This document shows positions 35,201-44,266 of a DNA stretch of 64,000 nt, one piece after another. Source of the DNA: Streptomyces sp. NBC_01224 (lineage in GTDB: Bacteria; Actinomycetota; Actinomycetes; Streptomycetales; Streptomycetaceae). The position numbers and the translations under genes were made by a program. A model generated the notes under the pieces. The model saw nothing but the letters and a program-made list of their open reading frames with translations, was not told where the DNA came from and did no database searches. The stretch's first letter is position 1. The number at the start of each line of letters is the position of its first letter. The stretch is from positions 8,179,001 through 8,243,000 of the forward strand of contig NZ_CP108529.1 of the NCBI RefSeq assembly GCF_036002945.1. Reading direction: 5' to 3'.

Positions 35201-36396
35201 CGGCGTCGCCGCCCGTCATGCGCCAGTGCGGCGGCGACGAACGCATTCTCACTCATGATCTCGATGCCCTGTACGCGCCCTTGCAGCGAAGTGGCGAGGT
35301 CATCCACGTAGTCGGGCTGTTCAAAGCGGTGCTGTGCGATGACGAGGATCCGCCGCTGCGACGCAGCACGTGGGTTCCAACGAAACGAGCGCCCGAGAAG
35401 TGTGGCGCTGGCGTGATCCTTCACGTCGGCGGCCCACCACTCACCGACTCCCATCTTCCCGGTACCTTCGAAGTCGATGGCCACGTCCACCGCGTCCATG
35501 CCCTACCAGGGGCGCAGGCGCTGTCCGAATTCCGGCTCCAGGGCAGCAAACGTCCGTTGCTCGGCCAGCCCGGGATCGTGGAAGAAGCGCCGAACAGCCC
35601 TGTTCTGCACAAAGTATTCGGACATGGTCTCCACAGTTCGGGCAACCGGACCGCCCGTGCAGCCCGGCGTGCCGCAGTCACGCTGACCGGAGACCGGGTT
35701 CTCGCAGCCATCGCAGAAGCTGAGTACGACGGCGCTGCTGGCCGGCTGAGCCCGGTAGCACTGACTGAACCAGTGCTTCAACCACGGCTGCCCGTTGGCG
35801 TCCTTGGCGGGGAAGGCCCGTAGCAGACCCAGAAGATCGATGTCGGAGGCGACCGCGTGCTTCGTCAGAAAGCCCCGGAGCTGAACGTAGTTGTCCTGGA
35901 CCTCCCGTTCGGTCTCCCCGTTTCGGTCGGCCACGGCGATCATCAGCTCGTAGCACCGATTCTCGACCAGTTCCGCTTCGGGGTCCTTGGACAGCAGGAG
36001 CCGCGCGGCTTGTTCGGCAAAGGCCGACGGCCGACCGTTCTCGATCAGAAGGAGCTCGGAATCGCTCTGAGCGATACACAGAGACAGGGGTCATTGCCCG
36101 AGAGGCACGCGGCACAAGCGGAAAGCATCCGCATGCGAGCCCACCTCGCGGCAGCCGTCCTCCAACGCCCTCCAGAGCAGGCGCGTTACACCGGCCTTCC
36201 ATGCCGAGGGAAAGCCCGTGGGGTCGCCGGACGGCTGAGCTGAGCTCCACAGCGCTTTCTGCTGGTTGGCCTGAATCCCCGCCAGACCCGCTGCCAGCAG
36301 TTCGAGCGTCATGTAGTCGTCGGCCAGGTCAGGAGACACCTGCTTCAAACGTGACAGCCGTGCCGGATCCCCCGGCAGCGTTGCGTGGGCGGCCAA
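35197..36396 (-). pseudogene. pPIWI-RE-associated restriction-nuclease-like gene with two in-frame stops
   Basis: A single 400-codon frame runs from the ATG at 36396 to 35197 and is interrupted only by TGA at 36091-36093 and TAG at 35503-35505; no frameshift is needed. Reading through, the N-terminal part is helical, and the middle has FCDGCENPVSGQRDCGTPGC (a cysteine-rich segment). The C-terminal part has VDVAIDFEG ... WWAADVKDH, a PD-(D/E)xK core (Asp ... Asp-Val-Lys). The order nuclease then helicase, and their overlap, fit the REase (domain Y) of pPIWI-RE islands. The Argonaute-like pPIWI-RE gene itself is not in the window. Confidence 0.7.
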
Positions 36397-36667
36397 GAGA
36401 ACCCCTCAATGATCACCAAATGCCACTGAATCATAGCAGAGAGTAGTCGATGGCTGCTGTCGGAACCGCCTGTGCGGCGCATGGTTCCGGGGCTTCTTGT
36501 GGCAACGCGGGCCGACTTGTCGAGTCTCGAAGGCCACCGCAAATGGGCTGTGAATGCCGGGGAGCGGCTCGTACGTGTGCCGAGAAGACCGCGATCTCGA
36601 ACGGCCAGCCGGTTCCGTCCCCAGGGCTGCTGAGAGAGGACGTCCCAGCAGGTATTGGGGCTGGGGG

Positions 36668-37000
36668 ATGACCGAGGGGCAGGGATGCGGGAGATCGGGC
36701 TGCACTACGGCCGGTGTCATCAAGCCGGGAGGCAAGGCGGAGACCACTACCGTGCAGGAGACCTTGGACGAGACGGGTGTCCCCTGCGCGGTCCGGCAGC
36801 ACCTCGGGAACCGGCTTCACCCCGTGACCGGAGTGCTGTGCGAGTACTTCCCTTGCGAGTACCTGGCGGGCGAAGCAAGCAACACCGACGCGGACGAGAA
36901 CATCGACGTCATGTGGGTCCCCAGAAACTCGGTGCCCCGCTTCATCCCCGTCGATACGATCTTCCCACCCATCCTGGCCGTCCTGGAGGAGCAGACGTGA
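36668..37000 (+). pseudogene. Nudix-like protein with a damaged Nudix box
   Basis: The translation VIKPGGKAETTTVQETLDET is a Nudix helix that lacks about seven residues between the glycine and the catalytic glutamates, and it has no Arg-Glu pair. The rest (LGNRLHPVTGVLCEYFPCEY ... VDTIFPPILAVLEEQT) parallels the next gene, so the two are probably diverged duplicates. The N-terminal half of the domain is absent. The GTGA overlap with the next gene keeps the operon arrangement. Confidence 0.6.
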
Positions 37001-37470
37001 CGCAGCAGAACACGGACGAGCGTCCGGGCATCGCCGCGGCCATCGTTGTCCACGAGAGGCGCGTACTCATGGTTCGGCGCCAGGTCAGCGAAGGCCAGCT
37101 CTCGTGGCAGTTCCCGGCCGGTGAAGTCGAGCCGGGCGAGGCCCGCGAAGACGCCGCCGTACGAGAGACCCAGGAGGAGACCGGGCTGGAGGTGGCCGCC
37201 GTGAAGCTGCTGGGCGAGCGGATCCACCCGAAGACGGGTCGGCTGATGTCGTACACGGCCTGCGAGGTGATGGGCGGCACCGCCCATGTCGCGGACACCG
37301 AGGAGCTGGCCGAGCTCGCTTGGGTCGCCCATGGCGAGATCCCGCAGTACGTGCCGTACGGGGTGTTCGAGCCGGTGCAGGAATACCTCGACGCAGCCCT
37401 GACTGCAACCCGAGAGGGATTCGGTCAGCAGTCTCATGTCCATGGCAGGCACCCTAATCAGGTGCACTGA
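36997..37470 (+). CDS. Nudix hydrolase
   Basis: 157 residues from a GTG that overlaps the preceding stop (GTGA). The Nudix box is complete: Gly42, Glu48, then Arg56-Glu57 and Glu60-Glu61 in GEVEPGEAREDAAVRETQEE followed by TGL. The fold starts with an IAAAIVVHERRVLMVRRQ strand pair, as in MutT-like nucleotide pyrophosphohydrolases. The substrate is unknown. It sits behind a damaged relative. Confidence 0.88.
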   Translation: MTQQNTDERPGIAAAIVVHERRVLMVRRQVSEGQLSWQFPAGEVEPGEAREDAAVRETQEETGLEVAAVKLLGERIHPKTGRLMSYTACEVMGGTAHVADTEELAELAWVAHGEIPQYVPYGVFEPVQEYLDAALTATREGFGQQSHVHGRHPNQVH

Positions 37471-37580
37471 CAAGGGCGTCGCCTATTCAGTGGCGAGGGG
37501 CGTCGGAGCACTCTTTGGTTCTGTGTCGGGGGTCTCTCGATACTGAGTGGAGGCAGGGCAGCTACACACGGCAGAGTGGC

Positions 37581-38261
37581 ATGGTGACTGAGCTGAGGGC
37601 ACACACCCTGACCTGGGCGGAAGTAGATCCGTCGCGACACCCATTCGAGCTGGACGAGGGTGCGGCGCGGGAGTTGGCCGGTCTTGTCGCACCCTTGCTG
37701 CCCAGCCCCGAGGCGGCCGACGAATACCGCGGACGCTCGCTGGCCCGCGTCACCGAGTTCCTGGTGGACCGGTACGGCCGGTGGGCCTGCGGGTGGAACT
37801 GGTCGGTGGGTGAAGGCGACACCGACGGCGGGATCGTCGGCGTGTGGTGCTGCACGTCGCATTCGGTGTCGACGGCGGACGCGACCGCTCCGTTGGTCGT
37901 CGCGGCCCTGCTTGAGTGGCGTGATTGGCTAGAGGATCTGACAGAGCGTTTTGCCGCCCTGGCGCTGCCTTCGAGTTCGGCCGTGTCCTCGGCCTCGGTG
38001 GATCCCTGGCATTGGGAGCGGGCCTGCACGCGGCTGGTCACCGCGGTGGCCGACCGCACGCAGGCCGAGAGCGGCTGGTACGGGCACTGCGAGCAGGTGC
38101 TCGGATGGTTCCTCGCGTACAACGGCATCGATGAGGAACGAGCCAAGGAGATCGTGGAGGGCGCGGTCGGCGGCCGGTTCGGCAGTTGGATCGCACCTGA
38201 CGTTCCGGTGATCGACGCGGTGAGCTCGCGGTTCGCCAGAGGCGTGGGCGGAATCAGATGA
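37581..38261 (+). CDS. Hypothetical protein, first gene of a Fic operon
   Basis: 226 residues from the ATG at 37581. I do not recognise the family. The protein is acidic, rich in tryptophan (GRWACGWNWSVGEGDTDGGI; DPWHWERACTRLV), has no signal or membrane segment, and contains no Fic-inhibitory helix that I could detect. Its stop overlaps the Fic start (ATGA), which implies a linked function, for example as an accessory or immunity protein. Confidence 0.75.
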   Translation: MVTELRAHTLTWAEVDPSRHPFELDEGAARELAGLVAPLLPSPEAADEYRGRSLARVTEFLVDRYGRWACGWNWSVGEGDTDGGIVGVWCCTSHSVSTADATAPLVVAALLEWRDWLEDLTERFAALALPSSSAVSSASVDPWHWERACTRLVTAVADRTQAESGWYGHCEQVLGWFLAYNGIDEERAKEIVEGAVGGRFGSWIAPDVPVIDAVSSRFARGVGGIR

Positions 38262-38914
38262 CTTCCGGGCCCGGCCAACCGAAGGACAGCCTTGCCGACT
38301 GGCTGCTCATCCGGACGGAGATCTCCTGGCCATCCTGGCGCGACGCATGCCCCGTCTCTGGAGCACCGGCCCGCGACGGCTTCCGGAATTTCTTCATGGC
38401 AACGCGAGGCGGGCAGGACAGCGAGGGAACCGCGCGAGTACTGACCGCCCTCGACTTGGCCTTCGCCGACGCGGAGCAGGGCAGGCCGCTGACCTTCGCC
38501 CTCATGGCGAAGTGGCAGCGGACCGTGCTGGGCCACGACCTCGTTGGTTTCCGCACTATGCCGGCCTTCGCGAAGGGCGGACGGGAGCGCTACGGCCTCG
38601 CACCCGATACGCGGGCGCGATTCGAGCGATGTCTGTCCGAGAGCTCTCAACCTGGTCTGCCCCTCCCCCCACGCGCCGCCCGCACCTACCTCGACATCCT
38701 CTTCTTCCATCCGTTCGAGGACGGCAACGCCCGCGCGGCCATGCTGGCGTTGGCCTTCGTCCTGGCACGCGAAGGCGTCCTCCTCGACCAGGTTCACCCA
38801 TTGCAGACCACGCGCTGGGCCGACGATGCCGAAGGCGCGGCCGATCTGGCGGTGCTGCTCGGAATCCTGATCACCGCGGCGGAGCGGCGTCCGTCCCACG
38901 GGAGGCAGTCATGA
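38258..38914 (+). CDS. Fic/DOC-family protein
   Basis: 218 residues. The Fic core is HPFEDGNARAAML at residues 151-163, close to the consensus HxFx(D/E)GNGRxxR. The catalytic histidine and the GN pair are kept, the third glycine is alanine, and the final arginine is methionine. Fic enzymes transfer AMP or another phosphate-linked group to proteins, and loss of the last arginine may alter nucleotide use. Both neighbours overlap it by four bases, giving a strict three-gene operon. No inhibitory (S/T)xxxE(G/N) helix was found in it. Confidence 0.8.
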   Translation: MTSGPGQPKDSLADWLLIRTEISWPSWRDACPVSGAPARDGFRNFFMATRGGQDSEGTARVLTALDLAFADAEQGRPLTFALMAKWQRTVLGHDLVGFRTMPAFAKGGRERYGLAPDTRARFERCLSESSQPGLPLPPRAARTYLDILFFHPFEDGNARAAMLALAFVLAREGVLLDQVHPLQTTRWADDAEGAADLAVLLGILITAAERRPSHGRQS

Positions 38915-39306
38915 ACGAACGCGACGTCCTGCTCAACGAGCTCGCGCAGGGGCTGCGCCCTATGTCAGAGGGCATCGAATGGTTCGACGGCCTTGGCCAG
39001 GAAGAGCAGTCCGAGGTGCTGCTGTTCCTGCGCCATCACTGCGTCCAGGCTCGCGCCGTCGCTGAGGACGCACCGGAGAGCATCTGCCGTGCCGGGCTGC
39101 GCCCGACGCATACGCCCGCAGTGCTGATCTCACGAGGACGGATCGACGAGCAACTGGGAAAGATCGCCAGCCTCACACCCCTCGACGAACGCCGCAAGGC
39201 GTTCAGGCTGCTGGTCGCAGTGCTCTCGATCGCCGACGCGCGGCGCCGCGAGCGCTTCTGCCCCAACGGCTGCAGTCACTGGTGGCACAGACTGTCCGTC
39301 GTCTGA
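38911..39306 (+). CDS. DUF5958-family protein
   Basis: 131 residues, starting inside the Fic stop (ATGA). The sequence LLNELAQGLRPMSEGIEWFD, the AGLRPTHTPAVLISRGRID segment and the Cys/His-rich ending (CPNGCSHWWHRL) match the DUF5958 family of Streptomyces as I remember it. No biochemical role is known. Position suggests it works with, or counters, the Fic protein. Confidence 0.75.
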   Translation: MNERDVLLNELAQGLRPMSEGIEWFDGLGQEEQSEVLLFLRHHCVQARAVAEDAPESICRAGLRPTHTPAVLISRGRIDEQLGKIASLTPLDERRKAFRLLVAVLSIADARRRERFCPNGCSHWWHRLSVV

Positions 39307-39364
39307 CAACCCAGCGCCGTACCTCTGAAGACCACTTCCCGGTTAAGCGCTTCTGGGGAGCGGA

Positions 39365-40177
39365 TCAGTCCCACCAGAAGTCCCAGTAATGGGCCCCGGT
39401 GATCCGCTCGGCGTATGCGGCCAGCGTGTACGGCCGGCTGCCTTGCCAGATGTTGTCCGGGCAGAAGGCGAAGTGCTCGGCCGCGACCAGGAGAGCCTCA
39501 TGCTCGTCCACCGGTGGCGCGGCGATGCTGAGGTGCAACGTGGAGAACCCGACCGCGACGACACGGGCGCCGAAGCGGTGTTCCCAGTCACGGAGGACGG
39601 CGGAGAACTTCGCGGTGTCGTTGTCGTAGTTGCAGGGTCCGTCCCAGCCCACGACCGCCAGCGCCTCCGCACCCGACGCTGCGGCGACCAGCCCCAGACG
39701 TGTCTGTGGGCGGTCGGCGAGGAACGCCTGCGCGTACTCGGAGGCCAGATGGTCGGGGTTGATCGCGGTCTCCCGGCTGGGCGCGAGGCCAGGCCAGGTC
39801 TGTCCGAACGGAGCCGTGACAGCGAGGCGCCTGTCGGTGTCGAGCATGTCGTCGTCTTCGTCGACGGCCGTGTAGGTCGCCCACCACTGTGCGAGGAGGC
39901 GGGCAGGGTCGTGGCTTGCCGGGGAGGACATCTGCTCGGGGAAGATTTCCCCAGATCCCCACGGGCGGAATTGGCCATCGCTCGGATCCAGCGAGTGAAG
40001 CAGCAGCGGCCACAGACCAGCGCGTGTGTGTTCGGCGTACACCCGCGTCCACAGCTCGCCCGTGGCCGAACCGTCACTGAGCCATAGAGGCTGCGCTTCC
40101 CCATCTCCCTCATCGGACGTGATCATCCGCCCAGGCGGAAGTGGGGAGTCGATGACGAATCGGGGCTCGACGTGCAC
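39365..40177 (-). CDS. DUF4253-family protein
   Basis: 270 residues. The C-terminal half carries the DUF4253 pattern: LGLVAAASGAEALAVVGWDG, KFSAVLRDWEHRFGARVVAV, then LLVAAEHFAFCPDNIWQG. Members occur beside polymorphic toxins and in orphan immunity clusters, but a function has not been shown. It is convergent with the DUF5958 gene and divergent from the AbiGi-like gene. Confidence 0.75.
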   Translation of the reverse strand: MHVEPRFVIDSPLPPGRMITSDEGDGEAQPLWLSDGSATGELWTRVYAEHTRAGLWPLLLHSLDPSDGQFRPWGSGEIFPEQMSSPASHDPARLLAQWWATYTAVDEDDDMLDTDRRLAVTAPFGQTWPGLAPSRETAINPDHLASEYAQAFLADRPQTRLGLVAAASGAEALAVVGWDGPCNYDNDTAKFSAVLRDWEHRFGARVVAVGFSTLHLSIAAPPVDEHEALLVAAEHFAFCPDNIWQGSRPYTLAAYAERITGAHYWDFWWD

Positions 40178-40298
40178 GGGTGGATGCTAGCTGCGGAGGA
40201 TTTCCGTAGGACTGGGTGGGGGCGGCTTGCGGTGCTCACGCCTCACCTCGACGAGCCCCTGGCCATACTCTGCTGCTGTCGAACCGCGGAGGAGACGT

Positions 40299-41012
40299 AT
40301 GAGGCCCTCACCCGGCGTAGGCATTCACCCTGACCTTCCCGGCACTCTCGTTCACTTCACGGGACGCCCTCGAAGCATCGACGACCGTCCCCCGGCTCAT
40401 GCGATTGGGACTGCCGAGGATCGACTGGTGGGCATCCTCCGTGAAGGGAAGATTCGCGGGAGTGTGCCGTACCGCCAGAGCCAGGCTGTGGTCTGCCTGG
40501 GCGAGCCCTCCGATGCCGCTCGTCGGGTCCTGCTTCGCGACGGCATTGGCCCGCGCGGGCCGTACGAGCCTTGGGCGCTTCTACTCGACCGCGAGGCTCT
40601 CATAGCCGCTGGCGCCCGGCCAGTGCTCTATCTCTCGGACGAGGAGTTGCTCGCGACTGATGGAATGCCAGCCCGATTCCGCGGTCGGCGAGTGCGCTAC
40701 GAACCTGGCTCCGCGGATTGGCTGCACGAGCGCGAATGGCGGCTTACGTTCAACGACGACGAAACTCCCGACTTCGTACTCACGGCCGATGCCGTCGCGG
40801 GCGTCATCGTCGGCGAGCAGGGTTGGATGCCTCCGAGTAACTTCGATGAGCAACCCCTTCCTCACGAGCTCTTCAACTATCCAGAGGCTCTCGATGCGAA
40901 GCCACGATGGTGGTGGGACGGCAAGGATCTCGTGGCAGACGGAACATTCGCACTTCGCGAGCGGTATGAGTACGAGAAGTGGTTCCTCCTCGACTTCATG
41001 GGCCTCATCTGA
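40299..41012 (+). CDS. AbiGi-like protein (putative abortive-infection related)
   Basis: 237 residues from an ATG with GGAGGAG ahead. The sequence GTLVHFTGRPRS, AVVCLGEPSDAARRVLLR, ARPVLYLSDEELLA and the closing WLHEREWRLTF follow the layout of AbiGi_2/DUF2971-like proteins (H-F-T-G ... E-R-E-W-R). Some members are linked to phage abortive infection. The assignment is by pattern only and could be a sister family. Confidence 0.5.
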   Translation: MRPSPGVGIHPDLPGTLVHFTGRPRSIDDRPPAHAIGTAEDRLVGILREGKIRGSVPYRQSQAVVCLGEPSDAARRVLLRDGIGPRGPYEPWALLLDREALIAAGARPVLYLSDEELLATDGMPARFRGRRVRYEPGSADWLHEREWRLTFNDDETPDFVLTADAVAGVIVGEQGWMPPSNFDEQPLPHELFNYPEALDAKPRWWWDGKDLVADGTFALRERYEYEKWFLLDFMGLI

Positions 41013-41028
41013 ACGATGATCGTCCCCT

Positions 41029-41532
41029 GTGGATGATGGTGTTGTGACGAGCATCAGTGGCGACCATGTGAAGGTCCACTTCCGGATGGATGTGGACGAG
41101 GGCGGCTGGCCGCCAGCGAGCGTCGAGAGCCTGTGGGCGGTGGACCTCGGTGACGGCACGGTGCGTTTGGACAACACTCCCTGGTTCGTACGCGGAGTCG
41201 CCAGCGACGACATCGTCCGGGTGGAGATCGACGATGAGGGCGTCCGCTGGGCTGGAGAGACGGTCCGATCCTCAGAGAACTGCACGATCCGGCTGATCGT
41301 GTTGAAGGACGGCGGCTCGGCTGCTGCCCGGCAGAGCGTTCTGGAGATCTTCCACAAGCTCGGCACGACGGGCGAGGGCATCGAGCGGTACCGGATGGTG
41401 GCGCTGGATGTCCCGCCGGAGGCGGACCTGCCGCGAATCCGCAAGCTCCTGGAACACGGTGCAGCGGAAGGCTGGTGGCACTGGGAGGAAGGGTGCGTCA
41501 CCGCTGCTTGGAGGTCAACGGCCACGGACTGA
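41029..41532 (+). CDS. DUF4265-family protein
   Basis: 167 residues. GWPPASVESLWAVDLGDGTV, LDNTPWFVRGVASDDIVRVE and GIERYRMVALDVPPEADLPR fit the DUF4265 family. A GTG 15 bases downstream of the one used could also be the start. It is encoded 16 bases behind the AbiGi-like gene and is probably co-transcribed. DUF4265 proteins are often found as orphan immunity-like proteins. Confidence 0.75.
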   Translation: MDDGVVTSISGDHVKVHFRMDVDEGGWPPASVESLWAVDLGDGTVRLDNTPWFVRGVASDDIVRVEIDDEGVRWAGETVRSSENCTIRLIVLKDGGSAAARQSVLEIFHKLGTTGEGIERYRMVALDVPPEADLPRIRKLLEHGAAEGWWHWEEGCVTAAWRSTATD

Positions 41533-41598
41533 GCGGCTGCGCGTGCTACTGGAGGGCCGCCGAGGTCTCTGTCAGTGGCGCCGTGCATGATCGGGCGC

Positions 41599-42465
41599 AT
41601 GACACATGGTTCCCGGGATGCCCTTCGCTCCCTTGCCTTGCAGCATCTGACGCCCGGGGATGCCGAGAAGTGGATTGGTCTGCTTCGCCCTGGCGTGCGT
41701 CTTGAGGTAGCGACTGGCTCTGACGACGTGGCGGGTCGACTCGGTGGCCTTCCAGCCTTGCCGGCCGCCTCGGAGTGGCCGGTGTGGGAGGGGCATGGTC
41801 CGCTCTCCTTCGTCGCCTCGATCGATTGTGCGGGCGTACCGACGGCCGCAGTGGACATCGATCTACCCGAGGCTGGAACGCTGCTGTTCTTCTACTTCGA
41901 CGGCCAGCTGGACGACGGCGAAGCTCTCGTTCTTGCTGAGGACCGGGAGAGCTGGGCGGGCGCCCGTGTGCTCTATGTGGCAGCTGGTGAGGAGGTCGTG
42001 GAACGTGGGACGCCTGACGGAGTCGAGTCGTACCCGGTGGTGCCGCTGACCGCGAGGCTGGAGATGACGGCGGCCGAGCCCTGGCATCCCCGGATTCGGA
42101 ACGCCTTCGCTGCAGGTGCCCCGCTCGGGAACCGTTACGACCACCCGGTCTGCTCTCAGGAGTTCCTCGACGCCCTGTGGGAGTTCGACGACGAGGTCGG
42201 GCACCAGATCGGCGGCCACGCTCACTCGGTGCAGAACCCGGTCGAGATCGAGATCGCGGAGGCGGTCCTGGACGGCGAGGTGCCCTGGGACGACCCGCGG
42301 CTGTCCAAGGAGGCGGGCAGCTGGGTGCTGCTGGCCCAGTTCGACAGCGAGGACGCCTCAGACATGATGTGGGGCGATGCCGGAGCCCTGTACTGGCTGA
42401 TCCGCCCGGAGGATCTCGCCGAGCGGCGCTTCGAGCGGGCGATGTTCACCTGGCAGTGCAGCTGA
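41599..42465 (+). CDS. YwqG-family (DUF1963) protein
   Basis: 288 residues from the ATG at 41599; an ATG at 41587 is also possible. The family signature is clear: LGGLPALPAASEWPVWEGHG, LSFVASIDCAG, and near the end GSWVLLAQFDSED ... MMWGDAGALYWLIRPEDLAE. YwqG/DUF1963 proteins are frequent in immunity clusters against polymorphic toxins. Its stop overlaps the next start (TGATG). Confidence 0.85.
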   Translation: MTHGSRDALRSLALQHLTPGDAEKWIGLLRPGVRLEVATGSDDVAGRLGGLPALPAASEWPVWEGHGPLSFVASIDCAGVPTAAVDIDLPEAGTLLFFYFDGQLDDGEALVLAEDRESWAGARVLYVAAGEEVVERGTPDGVESYPVVPLTARLEMTAAEPWHPRIRNAFAAGAPLGNRYDHPVCSQEFLDALWEFDDEVGHQIGGHAHSVQNPVEIEIAEAVLDGEVPWDDPRLSKEAGSWVLLAQFDSEDASDMMWGDAGALYWLIRPEDLAERRFERAMFTWQCS

Positions 42466-43625
42466 TGACCGCCGCACCTCCCACTTGGGGAGTCCAGTAC
42501 ACGCTAAGCCTGCCGAGTAAGGACGCTGCCCGCGCCGCCGCGGCCGAGTTGTCCGGGATGGGGCACCGTCTGACGGCAGTGCGCGTCCACGATCACTTCC
42601 GGTTCGTTCCGTCGAGCTTCTGGTACGGCCAGCCGTCGATGGACCCGGAGCTGGAGGGGTGATGGCAGGTCTTCTCGCTGGCCATCTACAGCGGGTACGA
42701 GCGCATGGCTCTCGAACCGTTCTTTCGGAGTGAGCGGATTCGGGTGGCCCATGTAGCCCGTGCCCACGGCGGTTTTCAGCAGGGGTACAGCGAGGGGCAT
42801 GCTGCGACTCTCGAAGGAGTCTTCACACGGAACGGCCTGGTCCATGAGCAGGCCGGCGCCAACGTCGCCCTGCCGAGTCCTCTGCCCAAGGATCCCGCGC
42901 GACCTCCAGCCGGACCGCCGTGGAAGGGCAGTGAGGTCGGTGAGCCCGCAGTGCTAGTCCAGGCCGTGGTGGCGGTCGCAGAGCGCATGTACGGCAGCGC
43001 GGAGGACGTTCCGGATGCCGTGGGGTGGCTGCTCGATGAGGAGTTCGCGTTCGGCGAGCCCTACGGGTCAACGGGCGAGTTCCTCGGCGATCTCGCGGAT
43101 TCTGCGGCCCACCAAGGCACCTGCACCGACACGACCGTCGAGGCTGTCCCATTCCTCATGGAGCTGGTCTGCGATGACAATATCGCGCCCGGCAGCCGGC
43201 TGGTTCTGCTCGGCGACCTGTTGCGGCTCGCTGCTTCGGGGCCGGCAGCCGCAGTCTCCCTGGCCGATCGCATCACCGCACTCGGGGGCGCCTGGGAGGA
43301 GACTGCAGCTGAATATCTGACGCGGTGGGCCATCGGCAGCGAGCTGCCGAGACTGCTGTCCCGCTGGGAAGACGAGAGCGATGCCGTCCGATTCGCTCTC
43401 GCCGCCCTCACAGCGCTCTGTGGCACTCGTGACCGGCGCGCACTCTCAGGGCTGGCCGCTCTCCCGGCTCCAGCAGGCAGCCCCCGCGCCGACGCCGTGT
43501 CGCTCGTGGCAGCCCTGCTCAGTAACGACCGAGAAGGCTTGGTACCTGCACTGGACCGGCTGGCCTCCTGGTCGCCCCGCGTTGCAGAGAAGGCAGCCAG
43601 CCCGAACGTCACCGAGCCGAGATGA
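42465..43625 (+). pseudogene. Conserved hypothetical protein with one in-frame stop
   Basis: A 387-codon frame follows the YwqG gene and is broken only by TGA at 42660-42662. The context ELEG-stop-WQVFSL suggests a TGG-to-TGA change in an original EGWWQVFSL. Upstream it reads WGVQYTLSLPSKDAARAA, downstream IYSGYERMALEPFFRSERIR and a helical C-terminal half with HEAT-like repeats (FALAALTALCGTRDRRALSG). Both halves are well preserved, so the mutation is recent, a sequencing error, or read through. Confidence 0.7.
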
Positions 43626-43745
43626 CCGTCCGCTTCGCGATCCGGGACCAGATCACCCAAGCTGCCAGCCGGCCCACCACGGCCTGACCACAGGCCCGGA
43701 CCGCAAGCCCACCATGCCCCAACGCGCCGTCAGGCACCGACATAC

Positions 43746-44115
43746 TCAACAACTTGCCAGCGCCCTCATGAGCGGTAGGGGCTGGCCCACAGCCTCGGCG
43801 GGCTGCCCGAAAGGCGAGGCGATGAAGCGCCTCGGGTCAGTTTGTCGTACGTAGTCGGGTGTTGTTGGGCCATCGAGGCGGCTGGGCGGTGCTCGACAAT
43901 CTGTCAGAGGTTGAGACCGGCGGTGGTGAAGTCGTCGATCCACGCTTGGAGGGACTGGCGGCCAGTAACGGTGGGTCATTCCCTCCGACCAGGTCTCGGC
44001 CACGTGGCGGCCGTCGAAGTAGCTGTTGCCGTTGGCGAGCCAGTCGGCGGGGGTGGCCCGTGGACACGATGAGCCGGCCACGCGGCTGAAGAACACGGCG
44101 GAGTTCCCTCAGCAT
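43746..44115 (-). pseudogene. SAM-dependent methyltransferase C-terminal remnant
   Basis: Three frames together give MLRELRRVLQPRGRLIVSTG (the motif III strand of a class I methyltransferase), then WLANGNSYFDGRHVAETWSE, SLQAWIDDFTTAGLNL-stop-QIVEHRPA and AQQHPTTYDKL. At least two frameshifts and one TGA (likely from CGA) interrupt it, and the SAM-binding N-terminus is gone. Confidence 0.65.
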
Positions 44116-44266
44116 GGCGACGCGGTCACGTACGTCAGCGGGGCAAGACTCGCGTCCGGAACGTCTCCAAACTACCCCGCCCTACTCTCACCGGCCCTAC
44201 GGGTGGAGCCCAGTGGGAGCAGAATCGGGCACGCCGAACGATGGCGGTGCCGGAAGACGCCGAGGC

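Noticed and set aside
36091..36093. In-frame TGA as a selenocysteine codon
   Set aside because: No selenocysteine insertion element was seen, the family has no redox Cys at this position, and a second stop (TAG) lies further on in the same gene.
37562..38899. A 445-codon minus-strand frame
   Set aside because: Antisense to the Fic operon, whose overlapping starts and motifs are convincing.
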